Origin: Cordia subcordata
Taxonomy: Eukaryota; Streptophyta; Magnoliopsida; Boraginales; Cordiaceae
NCBI GenBank assembly: GCA_028554755.1
Contig: JAPTOF010000008.1
Coordinates: 14,923,001-14,987,000 of the forward strand
Direction of reading: 5' to 3'
Length of the DNA stretch: 64,000 nt
Below the pieces are notes generated by a model, which did no database searches, had not been told where the DNA came from, and saw only the letters and a program-made list of their open reading frames with translations. Each line of letters opens with the position of its first letter. Within the stretch, counting starts at the first letter, position 1. The position numbers and the translations under genes were made by a program. This document shows, one piece after another, positions 44,251 to 56,414 of the stretch.

Positions 44251-44759
44251 TCCCACTGTGGTAGCCTTTCATCAAGCATATTTTACTTATTTAGCTAGTT
44301 AATTAACTATTCATTAACAGCAAAAATATAGCAACTACTAGCTACCCAAATAGCTAACAACTACTCAGACAACTATAATCTACTCTAATAACTGATTTTG
44401 TTGAACAAGCCTTTATAAGAGCTATGCCTGATCAACACTCCATTAGTTTCACTGTGGGGTTATTATCGGTCAAATACCCGTTGATTTCTTGTTAAAATCA
44501 TGCCTACTACCATCCATTCTCAAATTAGCTTTGCAATTCAAAATCGATTTAGTTGCACTTCACGTCTTTTTTGCTTCATATGCTGATTCACATGGGTTTG
44601 GTCCTGAACTGGACAGAATAATTTAACGATTTTAAGATATATAAATTACTTGACATTTAAGATTCACTTTTAAATTTTCAAAATTTGATACCAAAAGCTA
44701 TTGAATTACTTTTCGATTAATCCTTAATCCTCTAAGCGAGATTCCTGTATAAAATTACT

Positions 44760-45140
44760 CATGTAATTATTAGATATCTAATTAGATAATTCGTATATTA
44801 TTTATAAAATAAAATAATTGAAATAAATATTTATTTTATTTTAAATTTCGTGCATGAAAGACTTTGACATAAATTTTTTTTAAGACATCCATTATTACAT
44901 TTTATTTGCATATTTAAAGAATACTTGACTCTTTGGTCTTATTCGCATATTTAAAGAATACTTAATTCTTTGGTCTTATTCAACAAAAAGTGCAAAACAC
45001 AAGGGAGAGAGAATTTTAGACATGCATGTCTATGTAGCTGCAATACTTTCTTTGATGATCTCCTATGTTGTAGCTAAAAATTTGATTATTGCAGCCTAAT
45101 TTTTAGAGATTGAGGTTATCTTTTAATTGTCAAAGACATA
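44760..45140. repeat. Direct repeat, right copy
   Basis: Partner of 42900-43280. It includes a private tandem duplication of TTTAAAGAATACTTGACTC at about 44913-44985. Confidence 0.55.
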
Positions 45141-45599
45141 CCCAAAAGTAGATCTTCAATCATCTAGCATCTAAGATAGTCAAATGTAGAATATCCAACC
45201 AATTTTATATAATCTACTTTATAGCAAACAAACGTATAATTTTTGGTCTTATTACCTGATTAGCATCAACCCAATAATCCATTTCAAGATTTAGTATCAA
45301 CCAAAACTCCTATTACAAAAGTGATATCAAATGTAATGCATACTAGATCATACAACAGGCTCTCAACAGTCCAAGCACAAGGTATATCTTTCATAGAATC
45401 CCTCTCTAAATCATTTTGAGTATATTGCTTCAATTTGAGTTAATAACCTTTTACAACAAATCCAAACAAGACTTACAATCCTTCACACCAAAAAGGTTCT
45501 GAAACTTCATCAATGTAAGATTTTAGTAAAAGATTCAAAAATTCTAAGAGACCTATTTCAACAAAACTTAGTACCAAGAACAAAAGAAGCATTCTCAAG

Positions 45600-45880
45600 A
45601 TCTTTCATATCGAAAGCCTTAAGTAAAATATTGTTTAGGCTCATGGAGCATACCCAAGTCATATATAACTAGGAAAATATCATCAACATGCAATATTAGG
45701 AAGACAAATTTACTCGCACTGATCTTAAAGTATATACATGAATCAACTCTATTGTCCTCAAAATAATAAGTTATCATTTCATCAAACTTCAAATATTCAT
45801 TACCTAGAGGCCTTATTCAAAACCATAAATGGATTTTATAAGTCTACAAGCCATATTATCCTTATCAGTAATAGTAAACC
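45600..45880 (-). pseudogene. Copia reverse transcriptase fragment
   Basis: The minus strand reads FDEMITYYFEDNRVDSCIYF, then KFVFLILHVDDIFLVIYDLG. The catalytic YVDD is changed to HVDD. The match to copia RT around the active site is clear; the flanks are too decayed to follow. Confidence 0.7.
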
Positions 45881-46846
45881 CTCATGCTATTTCATGTAAA
45901 CTTATAGATATATATCACTATTGAGGAAAACTATTTTCACATCCATAGGAGCCATTAATAGCTCAAAGAATATGTTATAGAAACATATGAAAAAGATTTC
46001 ATTGTAATCATACCTTTTCTTTGGGTAAAGCCTTTTGTAACTAATCTCACCTTTGGCCTTTCAATCTTCTCTAGGGGATCTCTGTTGGTCTTGAAGACCT
46101 ATTTGCAACCAATAAGATTACCTCCTTTAAGAAGATCAACAACTTCCCAAATTTATTTTCATCATAGGTTGTATCTCATCTCTCATAGCATTCAAGTACA
46201 TGAGATAATCATTATAGATGGAATATCTTCTTTCTCTAATAAATCTTTTAAATGTTGTTTATCATTAATCTCATAAGGTTGAGAGATCTCAACATGTAGA
46301 GGTACCCACTAATATCTTGTCTCTCAATGTAAGTAGAGTACCGACATGACTACTTATTAGTACTGGAATGAGACAATTTCTCTATCATTATTCTCAGTAG
46401 TAGATTGAGGATATACAACATTACCAATATCCAATTCTAAGAATTTGGGTATTTGAGATTTGACAATCTTAGAAACACATGTAGAATAGTAAAACCTATA
46501 TCATCTAAAATGAGCCAAATACCCAATAAAACAACGAATAATCTTAGGGCTAGTGGTTTTCTTATTTGAAAATCCTTACCTAAGCAGGACAACCCCAACT
46601 CGAAAATCGATCAAATTAGGTTTTCTCCCTAACCAAAATTCAAAAAAAGAGCCTTAAGGACAAACTTGTTGAGAACATGGTTAAGTATTTAACAAGTCAT
46701 TTTAATGGCTTCACTGCAAAGGTACTCTAGTCGGTCAGTAATACACATCATGCTTCTTAGAATATCCGTAAAGGTGCATTTTCACCTTTCAATCACACCA
46801 TTTTACTCAGGGATACTAGACATATATAGTATATTGGGCAATAATC

Positions 46847-47330
46847 TCATAATTCTATAAGTACTTGGGGAACGACCCTATATGTTGTATAGATATCCAA
46901 GCCTACGATAGTACTCACCTCTTCTATTAGATCCAACAATTTTGATAACCTTCCCAAGTTGTTTTTGTACCTTTGTCTTAAGAATTTTAAATTTCTCAAT
47001 AGCATCAAATTTCTCTTTAATGAGATAAAGGTATCTATAACAAGAAAAATCATCAATAAATGTAACAAAATATTTATTACCAAACAATATAACAGAATAA
47101 GGTCCAGTAGTATCTATGTTTATCACTTATAAAAGGAAAAACTGCAGGTAGCATATTTCTTTTAACTTTAGTGCGCTTACCCCTTATCCATGCAATATAA
47201 GTTTCAAGATCATCAAAAATTCAGAGAAGGTAAAATCTCACTGTTAATGAGTCTTGCAACTCTTTCCCTAGAAATATGACCTAACCTTTTATTGCATAGC
47301 AAATAAAAATTTCTTTACTTAAACTCCTTT
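46847..47330 (-). pseudogene. Copia integrase, gag-pre-integrase and catalytic core
   Basis: Minus-strand LGHISRERVARLINSEIL (47230-47290) is the gag-pre-integrase motif. The core then reads MINIDTTGPYSV (first Asp), GNKYFVTFIDDFSCYRYLYL and a degraded SDRGGEYYGR-type segment seen as SNRRGEYYRRLG, so the second Asp is lost. A frameshift at about 47128 separates the two parts. It would have performed strand transfer. Confidence 0.75.
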
Positions 47331-47639
47331 TAGAAGCAAAATTTTCTATATCAAAAGAGTCACGAGAACTTCCTAGGAATAAACACAATTGGTTTAAATC
47401 ATTTGATAAAACACATTCACCAACAATTCTGGAATTGAAAAACAATTATACTTGGTCATTTCTAAAGTGAAAATCATAACCAATCTTGTCCAAAAATGAA
47501 ATAGAAATCAAGTTCCATCTAAAACATGATATCTAGAAAACATTTTCTAAAATAAGTTTAAAAGTAATTTTTATATACAGACTAACAGTCCAAATGTAAG
47601 ACTCTAATCCACTTGCCTCTCATCTATTTTTCTTTAACC

Positions 47640-48260
47640 AAAATTGAACTTGTGTAATGAGCTCTTTTATAACCCTTTCTTGCAAAAGTAAAAGTTCTTA
47701 TTAAACTTAGTGATAGTAGATTTGGGACCTCCTACATTGTAATTTTAATCTACAATTTAGATCTGACCTTTACCATCTTTTTTAAAACTATAACCTCTCT
47801 TAGAAACATGACCCTTAGAATTCAAGGTACTAACATTATAAGAATAGGGCTTAAGATTGGAAACAAACTATACAACCTTTGGGTTTTTTCCCTTAATTTT
47901 GTTTTCCTCAGTAATATAATGGGTAATTTTTGGTTATCAATATTCCAAGATTCCTTGGTATTTCTCTTCTATAGCTATTAAGAGTTCTTTTACATTCATA
48001 GTTCAAGACAAGCCATTCACTAAATAATCAGTTATGGTCTCTTCATAGTCATTAAGCAAGACAGATAGAAATCTCCTATTGCCGATTATATTTCCCTTTC
48101 TTTATCACCAATTTTTATCAACTAAAGTTGTATGTGTATCGAATGTAATGTCAAGTCAGTATTGACTATACTCAGATAAAACCCAATATCTGCTTTTGCT
48201 TCATAATGGTTTATCCATTCAAGATATCTAACTAATGATTGTACAAAGCCAAGGAAACAA
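47640..48260 (-). pseudogene. Copia gag remnant with zinc-knuckle trace
   Basis: The minus strand shows KKDGKGQI, NKNFYFCKK and an LLNDYEETITDYLVNGLS segment in the order of a copia gag. The knuckle has lost residues to stops. Identification rests on position and short motifs. Confidence 0.45.
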
Positions 48261-50038
48261 TCCAAGAAAAGAATGAAATATTAATAAACATTATGCATAC
48301 GTGATATATTACAAGAGTAAGCATTATAAACAAAAGAGTCCAAACACATCATTGTCATATCTGCCTTTGGGCAAATAATTCAACATATAAATAGGCATTC
48401 TTTTAACACAAAATAATACATATAAGATCACTCCACTGAAAGAAAAGTCAACCACCTTTGGGCAATTGAACTCCCTAATAGCATTGTAATCCTGGTCTAT
48501 ACTTTATGTTTATGTTACTGGACTAAAGCCATATAATGATCTCCTTTGGGAGAACATTGCACACTTTAGCATAGTAGTTTCCCAACAAAATGAGAAAAGC
48601 CATAGATTTAATTGAACAAATCACTTTGGAAATTTTGCCTACTTAAATCTATGCTGTCAACTCATTGGGAAAAATTAATGCTTAACTTTAACCGCAAAAT
48701 GCTATGTATGCAATTGACAACACAGTATGAAACAATTCAATATGACGTGTCTCAGTGATCAATTTAAAATTGCATTCTTCAACAAATTTCACGAACAAAT
48801 ATGAATAATCTAACAATAGGAGATATATAAAACTTCAAATTGAATAAAGAAAATAAATGTGTTTTGTTAAACTTAGAGGACCAATAAATTCAAACTTTGA
48901 GGTCAAATCTTAATTTATAAATCATAAATAGAAGTTGCCATGGAAAGAAATATAAAAAAATTATTTTAATTCCATGACAACAATGTGACACCATAATTAT
49001 TAAATAGTAAGTCAATATTGTAATTATTAAAGAGAAGAGAAAAACTCCATGATCGCAAACAAAATGGTGTTACTTCATTTAAAAATTAATTCATTGCCTA
49101 ATCAAGATGTGTCCACCTAATCTATCTCCAAAATTAATAACCCATTAAGGGTTACTAGACGAGTACATGACTATATGACCTTTACAGTAACCACATGTTA
49201 GTCATTAAAAAAAAAACCAACAAACCAAATATCAACATAATAGTTATTTTTATTATTTTTATCACATCATTCTGAAATGAATTTTTCCAGTGATATTTTA
49301 TTTAAATATGTCATCAGGATTCTACCTAACTATATGGCAAACCAAAAGCAAATAGAACTCCCATTGGGTTCAGTGGTAAAGGACTTGGCATTAAAGTCCT
49401 TAACTAATTACAACTCTAGAGTTTAAACCTATTTTGCCTCATACTTTTTCTCTCTTATTTTTGTTAATAATTATTAATGCTCAACGAAATCTATATCTAG
49501 GGATAAAGCTTTGTTGACCGAACCCAATAGACCTACCACATTTTTTTTCTCTTTTTGTTTAATTACATGACAAATATACAGTAAAAGGGGAAAAAATTTA
49601 AAAAACAACTTTTCATATTGTGTGACACTAGATTACCAATGTAAGATGAACCGACAAAGATAAGATGAACGCGACTATCTTTTCACAAAATATTATTGTT
49701 GATCACAAATTCATGAAGTCCTCAGAAAGAAAAAATTAGTTTCAGATCAATTCAGTAGTTTCAAAAATTGATGTCCACAAGATTGATAACAATAAATAAA
49801 GCATTTAAATTGCTTGATTTAAATGAGGCATGAGAAGAACAATATTTAGGACATATGTCAATTTAGGACATATAAATAGAACGAGCAAAGAAAGCTTTAT
49901 AAAAGCCCTAAATCAATTTTATGAAACAATAATTTAGTAATCACAAAATAAATCAAGAACTCTCGTAATCTTTATACTCAAACAAGTATTTTGATTTTTT
50001 TTTTCTTAAACAAACACATGTAAATCCATGTATAAGTA
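48261..50038. other. Unassigned stretch within the minus-strand copia element
   Basis: AT-rich with no ORF above 60 codons. A possible SINE lies near 49351-49450. The extra length relative to a normal copia leader suggests an inserted, unrecognised element. Confidence 0.35.
49351..49450 (+). mobile_element. Possible tRNA-derived SINE
   Basis: TGGGTTCAGTGGTAAAGG resembles an A box and AGAGTTTAAACCT a B box about 50 bp later, followed by a T-rich tail. No target duplication could be confirmed. Confidence 0.3.
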
Positions 50039-50050
50039 GCTCTGATATCA
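50039..50050 (-). promoter_or_regulatory. Primer-binding site of the minus-strand copia
   Basis: Minus-strand TGATATCAGAGC matches the initiator-Met site TGGTATCAGAGC with one G-to-A change, two bases from the LTR. Confidence 0.75.
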
Positions 50051-50052
50051 CA

Positions 50053-50485
50053 TGTAAGCGCAATATAGGATCGTATACATGAATTTACAATATAAAATTT
50101 AAAGACATAATTGATAGCGGAAGCACGTATTTGTTTAAGCCATTATTGTTAAAGAATTGTTGTTGAAGAAATAACTGTCACCCAATCTAGGCTTAGATCT
50201 TCCTCTCCCTACTCTATTCAATATTAACAGATGCTTATGAGAACAACTGTTAGGTTAAAAGTAGAAGAGGGGACCTAACCCTATTTATAATAAATTCTCA
50301 CAGTCCTACTCATAAAAGGATTTATCAGAATATATGGACCTACGCACAAAAGAACCGTATGTATTTATGAGATGGGCTGAAACCAATATGATCACAAAGC
50401 CCAACTTGTAAACTAGATATTCAACCTATTTTACAAAACCAAAAATAATTAACGATAAGCCACTTCAAAGAGAAATTTTCCAACA
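50053..50485 (-). repeat. 5' LTR of the minus-strand copia (433 bp)
   Basis: On the minus strand it runs TGTTGGAAAATTTCTC ... GCGCTTACA (TG...CA). A TATA-like ATTATAAATAGGG lies near 50290. No second LTR was found to the left. Confidence 0.7.
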
Positions 50486-50599
50486 GATTAGACAAAAAGG
50501 GTTAAACTTTAAACACTTAGAGTATTCAATTATAAAATAAAAGCCTATTACCTAATACCTATGAATGCTAAATGTCAAAACTACATAGTATTCAATATT

Positions 50600-50780
50600 T
50601 TGGTTATTTCGATTCTAAACTAAAATTTTAGAATAGGAACCAGAACCAAAACCGAAAATCGATTTTTTTTAAAAAAAGTAACTGAAACCAAAACCGAACT
50701 GAAATATCAAAATAACTGAACTGAAATAATACTTCGAGTTGGTTTCGGTTCAGTTAACCCGAATTATGCTCAGCCCTACT
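50600..50780. repeat. Degenerate AACCGAA repeat tract
   Basis: Irregular runs of GAACCAGAACCAAAACCG and GAACTGAAAT, ending GGTTTCGGTTCAG. Plant genomes carry many such dispersed GGTTCGG tracts. Confidence 0.5.
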
Positions 50781-51056
50781 TTTGGCCTTATATTATGAGT
50801 TTTTAGACTTTCTATTTGTTTAAAATTATTTTAATTGTTCAGGTTATACTTTTCATGAAATTCTCGATTATTTCAATTGAACATCACACGCTCAACTTTA
50901 TCACAGGCACTGGGTATTGATTATCTTATATTTAATATTCTATTGATTTTTTATACTATTTTGTTTAAATATCAGTATATTATATCTAACGTTTGCTTAG
51001 TCACTCGTGTATTAATACTATGATATTAAATTTAATCTGGCCTAAATTTTTATAGA

Positions 51057-51290
51057 CTTATATCAACCATCTAACTTCTTATTTTCAAATTGGACCATTT
51101 CATATTGTATTGGCTAGTTTGGTTAATGTATACTCTCTAAATTGCAGTCCAAACATTTTTTTGTTCAATTTGCGGTCTAAACATCTTTCCCCTCAAATTT
51201 TTGTCGAACTTATATCAACCATCTAACTTTCCATTCCAATTGCATCGTTTCATGTTGCATTGACCCACTTATGTAATTACTTGCCCCATT
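51057..51290. repeat. Direct duplication, about 150-bp period
   Basis: ACTTATATCAACCATCTAAC occurs at about 51057 and 51208, with the following 50 bp also alike (ATTGCATCGTTTCATGTTGC versus ATTGGACCATTTCATATTG). Confidence 0.7.
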
Positions 51291-52189
51291 CTTTCAACGT
51301 GTGTATAAAATCATGGGCATTCAATTAGTAAACCTGCTTGTATAAACCTAATATATTCCATCATCCCAACATTTGTCATAAAATAACTTTATTGGGTCTT
51401 TATATTCTATATGATATTAAACATATTATTATTTAATTTTTCTTATTAATACTTTAAAATTTAATTTTTTTGACAAGTTAATAGAGATTATTATAGTGTG
51501 TCATTTATACTTAATTCGTTAATAGTCTAATGTATACCTCCGTGGGCCATTTATAGTGTCATCATATTTCTATACTATGTTCTTCATTAAACTATTATAA
51601 ACTACATTTTCATATTTATCATAATCACACCAAATTATTACTAGATATGTATTTGATATTGCATATAATAAATATATAATTAATTTATAATGATTTTGAG
51701 TTTAATATATCATAATCACAGGGATTGAATCGTTTTGCAACAGGTTGTTTCCTTAACTCTTAGCTGACATAAGTTATGAAACACCCTTTAAATTAGTCAG
51801 CCCATTTGTTAGCTTTATAATAGTTGGCCCATTCTTATCAACCTGTTTATATGTGCCTATTTCCCTCCAAAACCCTAGCCTTTGACATATTTAGCACATC
51901 AATTCTTCAAACATATGATTCCTACACCTTATTCTCAACCCAATTGATGCGTCTTAAAATTTTTCTTTTTTCTACTCAATCGAATACCACGCTCTCATTA
52001 ATTATATTGTTCTTCCCAATTTTCTTTGTTTATTTTTTTTTCTATGTTCAATAACCAAACATATTTTGGGAATTGGTTTGATATTTTGATTATGCACACT
52101 TTTCATAATTCCAATTTTAACACAACTATTAGCTCATCATTTTCTCCATTATACATGTGCTGCCAGTTGGCATTCACTGAATAGGTGAT

Positions 52190-52437
52190 GTGGTAACATA
52201 TTTTAATTCAATTATCCTGAGATTGATTTTAATTATTGTTGCAATAATTTTCCTTTTCAAAAAATACATACATATAATGATTTCTGTTATATTTTGGCGA
52301 TTAGAATGCATATGTGGTAACATATTTTAACAGATTCGGTCATCTTGAGATTGATTTAATTATTATTGCAATAATTTTCCTTTCTAGAAAATACAGACAT
52401 ATAATGATTTCTATTATATTTTGGCAACTAGAATACA
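52190..52437. repeat. Tandem duplication, 124-bp unit
   Basis: GTGGTAACATATTTTAA occurs at about 52190 and 52314, followed by matching sequence through TGATTTCT(G/A)TTATATTTTGGC. About 88-90% identical by eye. Confidence 0.85.
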
Positions 52438-53205
52438 TATATTTAAATTTTGTTATTATTATTTTTTTGTATATGTATTTGGCGCCAATTGGGATGCTCA
52501 TCTTAGGAGTATTACTTATGGAAAATCATGAGAAAGCATTCAATTCATTAGTATCTTAACTATGTCTATTTTCGACTATAAATTCACGATGGATTTTTAC
52601 CACCTCTCACCATTATTTCTTCATATATGTTTATGTTTCCTCTATATTTTTGTTTATCCACATGTTTGAGGTATGTTCTTACTTCCAACCTATATCATAT
52701 TTTATGCTTTGATTTCACTGTTGTTATTTAATAAGGGTAAACAAAAAATTGCTAGAACTAAAAACACCATTTTGGTCAAACTGAATTGATCATAAATCAA
52801 TAGTTTTTAAAGTTGTTCGATCTGCAATTATTTTAATTTTTTAAAAGTTGAAATGAAAGGTTAGGTTTTAGTTTTAGGAGTAAAAAATTGTGGTCAAACT
52901 AAACTGCTCGCGTATATATGTAGTCTATTTTAATTTTTAATAACTTAAAAGGTATATTAGTTAATGACATAAATTTAATGTTTTTAACTTTTACTGCATA
53001 GTTACTATTTTAGCCTATACTCTTCAATTTTATAGTTTTCTCTTTATACTTGAGTCTTTAGGTTTGTGCAGCAAAAAAATAATAGATTAAAAGAATAAGA
53101 AAGAGCTCTTGATGGTGAAAAAAATATTGGAGATTAAACTATTAGGTTTGTATTTATTGTTGGGATTTAGAAAATGATCAAGCTGGTTTATTCCAGAGGA
53201 AGCAA

Positions 53206-56200
53206 TGTATTGGGTTTATATTGATTATAACTTATGTTTTGATTATGCAAACTATGAAAGTGTTAATATTTGATTGATTTGAATACCTTAAAATTCTAAT
53301 ATCCCTTGCGAGATCATTGCATAAAGTTGTTTATCAAGGGAGATCTTTAGAAGCTAGAAGTGCATTGCTTTATCTATATCTATAATGGCTTGAAGTTCAT
53401 GCAAGATTGGATGGCATGAAGAGTTCAAGATCATTTGTGAAATAGAAGAGAAGTTATAAAGAGGAGACAAGACAACATAAAGGGTACCGACTAGTGCTCT
53501 TTTGTGTTTAGCCTTAGAAAACAACTTATAGCTCTAAATGGTATAATTTCTTGAACTATTCATTGCATATGTCTCTCAATCTTGTCTTCAGGAATGTAAA
53601 ATGCTTTTGAAGTATGACCATTAATCGTAAACCATGAGAGTGTCTCCCACAAGCTCAAGGGTCGCGGTAGTATAATGTGTGCGAGTATGGGGTCGTGTCC
53701 ATGGAATGGTTATCTGTGTGTGTGACTAAGTGAAAGTGTGTCCTGCGCCTAGCTACGTGTGGCTCCATCTACTCCTTTTAGCATTTTTTGGTTGGTTGGA
53801 GCTCTAATTTAAACTAAAACTAAGGGCAGATAAACCTAACTAATGACAATGATGGTACAAACAAGCTAGGGAAATAAGAATCTGCAAGGGTTTGGGGAAA
53901 CTTAGGAGTGATTGCTCTTTTGGAATGAATTTGGGTTCCTAACCTTGTTTTGAGGCTATTGATGGTTTGTCTACTCTAATGGTGGGCTTAGTCTACTAGA
54001 CTCATCACTTCTAACTATTGGTACAACCCTATCCCTAACTGAGGCCCAATTAGAAGTATAGGTTTTTCCTAGCTAGCTATGGCTTTTAGGTCTAATTCAA
54101 AGTCCCTAGGGTGTTGATTAATGTCCTAATGGGGAGTTTAACTTTTTAGTTATGTTTCAAACTAGAGAAGTCCCTTAGGTCAAGCAAGTGATAGTGGTAC
54201 CTTTTTAGCCATGTTTCATACTAGAAGTGATTACCTATTATATTAAAGGCATTAAGAACGCAATTAATCACCACAAATGTATTTGCAAGTAGGGCTCATG
54301 CCATTAGCATGGATCAAGGTTAAGGTGAGGCCACTACTATTAGCATCTAAGCACTAATTACACATTCAAACTCACAGAGGCATTTCATCAAATACCTTGA
54401 TATGTTCAATTTCGAGTCATAGAAATGTAAGAATAAAGCATGTATATACAACCATCAATATCTCAAAAAAATATTTAGATCCTTAACCTATTACAAAAGT
54501 AGCAATCATCCTTAATCTAGAGCTAATCTAACATAGTGTAGACAAGAATAAAGAGAAGAACATAATCCTTGCTTATTCTTTACAAATCTTGCTCCAAAAT
54601 CCTTCAAATCCTTATTTAATCATCAAATCCAATCTTTTTTATGGATGGAATTGATGTGGGATTGAGTGTGTGAGATGTATGAGTGATGGAATTAGGGTTT
54701 GGTATAATGGGCATAGAAGATGGGGATGAAAGATATCCAAAATAGGCTCAAAATAGGCTTAAATAGGCCATTTAGCTGCAAAAGTCGGTCGCCAGGTCAG
54801 TCTCCCAACCTAAAATTGAGCGCGATCGGCTTTCAACAGTTTTGCTTATAACTTGTTCATTTTGGCTCCAATTCGTGCACAGTTTTTCTATGGCTTCGTA
54901 TAGCTTCTGGGGATATCCTTAGCCATTTTTCTTCATATTTTCACCCTATAAACATATCCACACTTGGTCTATATCCTCTTTGGTTGCAAGCTCCGAATTT
55001 GGCTCCTTTTTGTGCTCGGTTTTGCCTAGTTACTCCATTCTTCATCCGGGAGCTTCCAAATGCAATCTTCTTGCTTCCTTCTCACCCAAAACACCTTTGG
55101 CTTGGCTTAATCATCACATCTTCATCATTTTGAACTGTAAGCATTGTTCCAAATCTCACCTAAACGCACGAGAAATAAGCACTTAGTGTAGCATTTTTCC
55201 TATAAACTCAACTATGTTCATATATATCCTTGTATGCTCAAATATAGTATAAATAAAATACTAAGGCTATCTAATAAATACTAAAACACCTCCAAATAGA
55301 TATAGAAATACAATGCAAAACCACACACAAAACCAACACATCAACCATCCTTGCTTATATCATTAAAACCTTCAAAATTAGTGCATAACATGTTTTTGAT
55401 CTTGATATTGCATTGCTGATCTCTCTTTGAAGTGGTTTGATCTTGTCAAATACACTTGAACTTCAAAACAGCTTGTAAAACATGTTTTCAAACTAAAATG
55501 GGAGAATTATAGATCGATCGGTCACTTTAACTGATTGACCAACTAGCCTTGGGGGCTACCAATAAGTACAAAAAGTAGAGGACCTACCAAAAACACTCTC
55601 TAGCCTTACCGGTCACCTTTGCGGGTCGATTGGTTGAGGCTATCAGCAGAGACAGGGTGATCTGGAGGTATCGATCACCCTAACCGACCGACTGAACCCT
55701 TTACCAGCAATGCCCAGATTTTAAAATTTTTTTACCGTTAGCATTACTTTTAGGTTGCCTATTTAAAACGCATTTCACCTTATTTACTCTCATCTAAAAA
55801 ATCATTCTAAGGCATTTCTAAGCATTTTTATTCTCTTTCAAATTCATTTAGAGCTTGGAAATCATCATTCCTGATCTATATTTTGTTTAGATCTTTGAAC
55901 AAATAAGAGCCTACTTTTGTTTATATCTACTTCATAAAGTTGTAACCCTAAGTATCTTCAAACTCTTTGATTATTGTTTATACAAATTCTTGAGGTAGGA
56001 ATAGTTTGAGAGATTCATATATAACAAGATAGAGTGTAGGGAAATCCTTGGTGAGGTGCTCATTAGTGTTCTTTGAAAGAGGCTTCAAAGAGGTGTATGG
56101 TTGGTTTGTGCTTCACCAACATTTGAAGAAGCATCTTACTGGAGTTGCTTGAAGTGTGGACATAGATAAGGCCTAACTACCTAAAAATCAGTTTTGCACT

Positions 56201-56360
56201 CTTTCTTTTTCCTGCTCTCTAGTTTATTTGCTATATTGCTAATTACGTGTTTGATAATTTGCTTAAGTGACCATCTTTGCTTGTTAATTGTGTTTTTGTT
56301 GCTAAAATTAGTTATAAACTTAATTCCCCGTCTCCTTCTTAAATTTATTTACCTCTCACA
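53206..56360 (+). repeat. 5' LTR of the second Sirevirus-type element, interrupted
   Basis: Starts TGTATTGGGTTTATA and ends ACCTCTCACA. Net length is about 1428 bp after removing 53622-55343 and one target copy. It carries GGTCG/GACCGA motifs near 55510-55690. Confidence 0.85.
53622..55343 (-). mobile_element. Solo LTR of the Tat-type gypsy family (1722 bp)
   Basis: Perfect target duplications ACCAT at 53617-53621 and 55344-55348. Removing the insert and one ACCAT gives a gap-free alignment with the solo LTR at 5807 around position 6210. On the minus strand it starts TGATGTGTTGG; its last dinucleotide has mutated from CA to TA. It shares the GTGTGCGAGTATGGGGTCG and AAGCACTTAGTGTAGCATTT landmarks with 14830-16668. 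Confidence 0.9.
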
Positions 56361-56362
56361 TT

Positions 56363-56374
56363 TGGTATTAGAGC
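56363..56374 (+). promoter_or_regulatory. Primer-binding site of the second Sirevirus-type element
   Basis: TGGTATTAGAGC two bases after the LTR; one C-to-T change from the initiator-Met complement. Confidence 0.85.
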
Positions 56375-56414
56375 TAGGGTTCTACATATAGTTTAACAAC
56401 TTGTAGAATTAATC

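Larger units (their letters stand above)
45600..50485 (-). mobile_element. Decayed Ty1/copia element on the minus strand
   Basis: Right to left: 5' LTR (50053-50485), primer site, zinc-knuckle remnant (47640-47830), gag-pre-integrase, integrase core (46847-47126) and RT (about 45600-45850). The order is that of Ty1/copia. No 3' LTR was found to the left. The 1.8 kb between primer site and gag is longer than usual and probably holds an insertion. Many stops. Confidence 0.7.
50486..53205. other. AT-rich stretch with small repeats, no genes recognised
   Basis: It contains a CCGAA-rich tract (50600-50780) and two small duplications listed separately. ORFs 51824-52054 and 52314-52559 are low-complexity and unlike known proteins. 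Confidence 0.45.
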
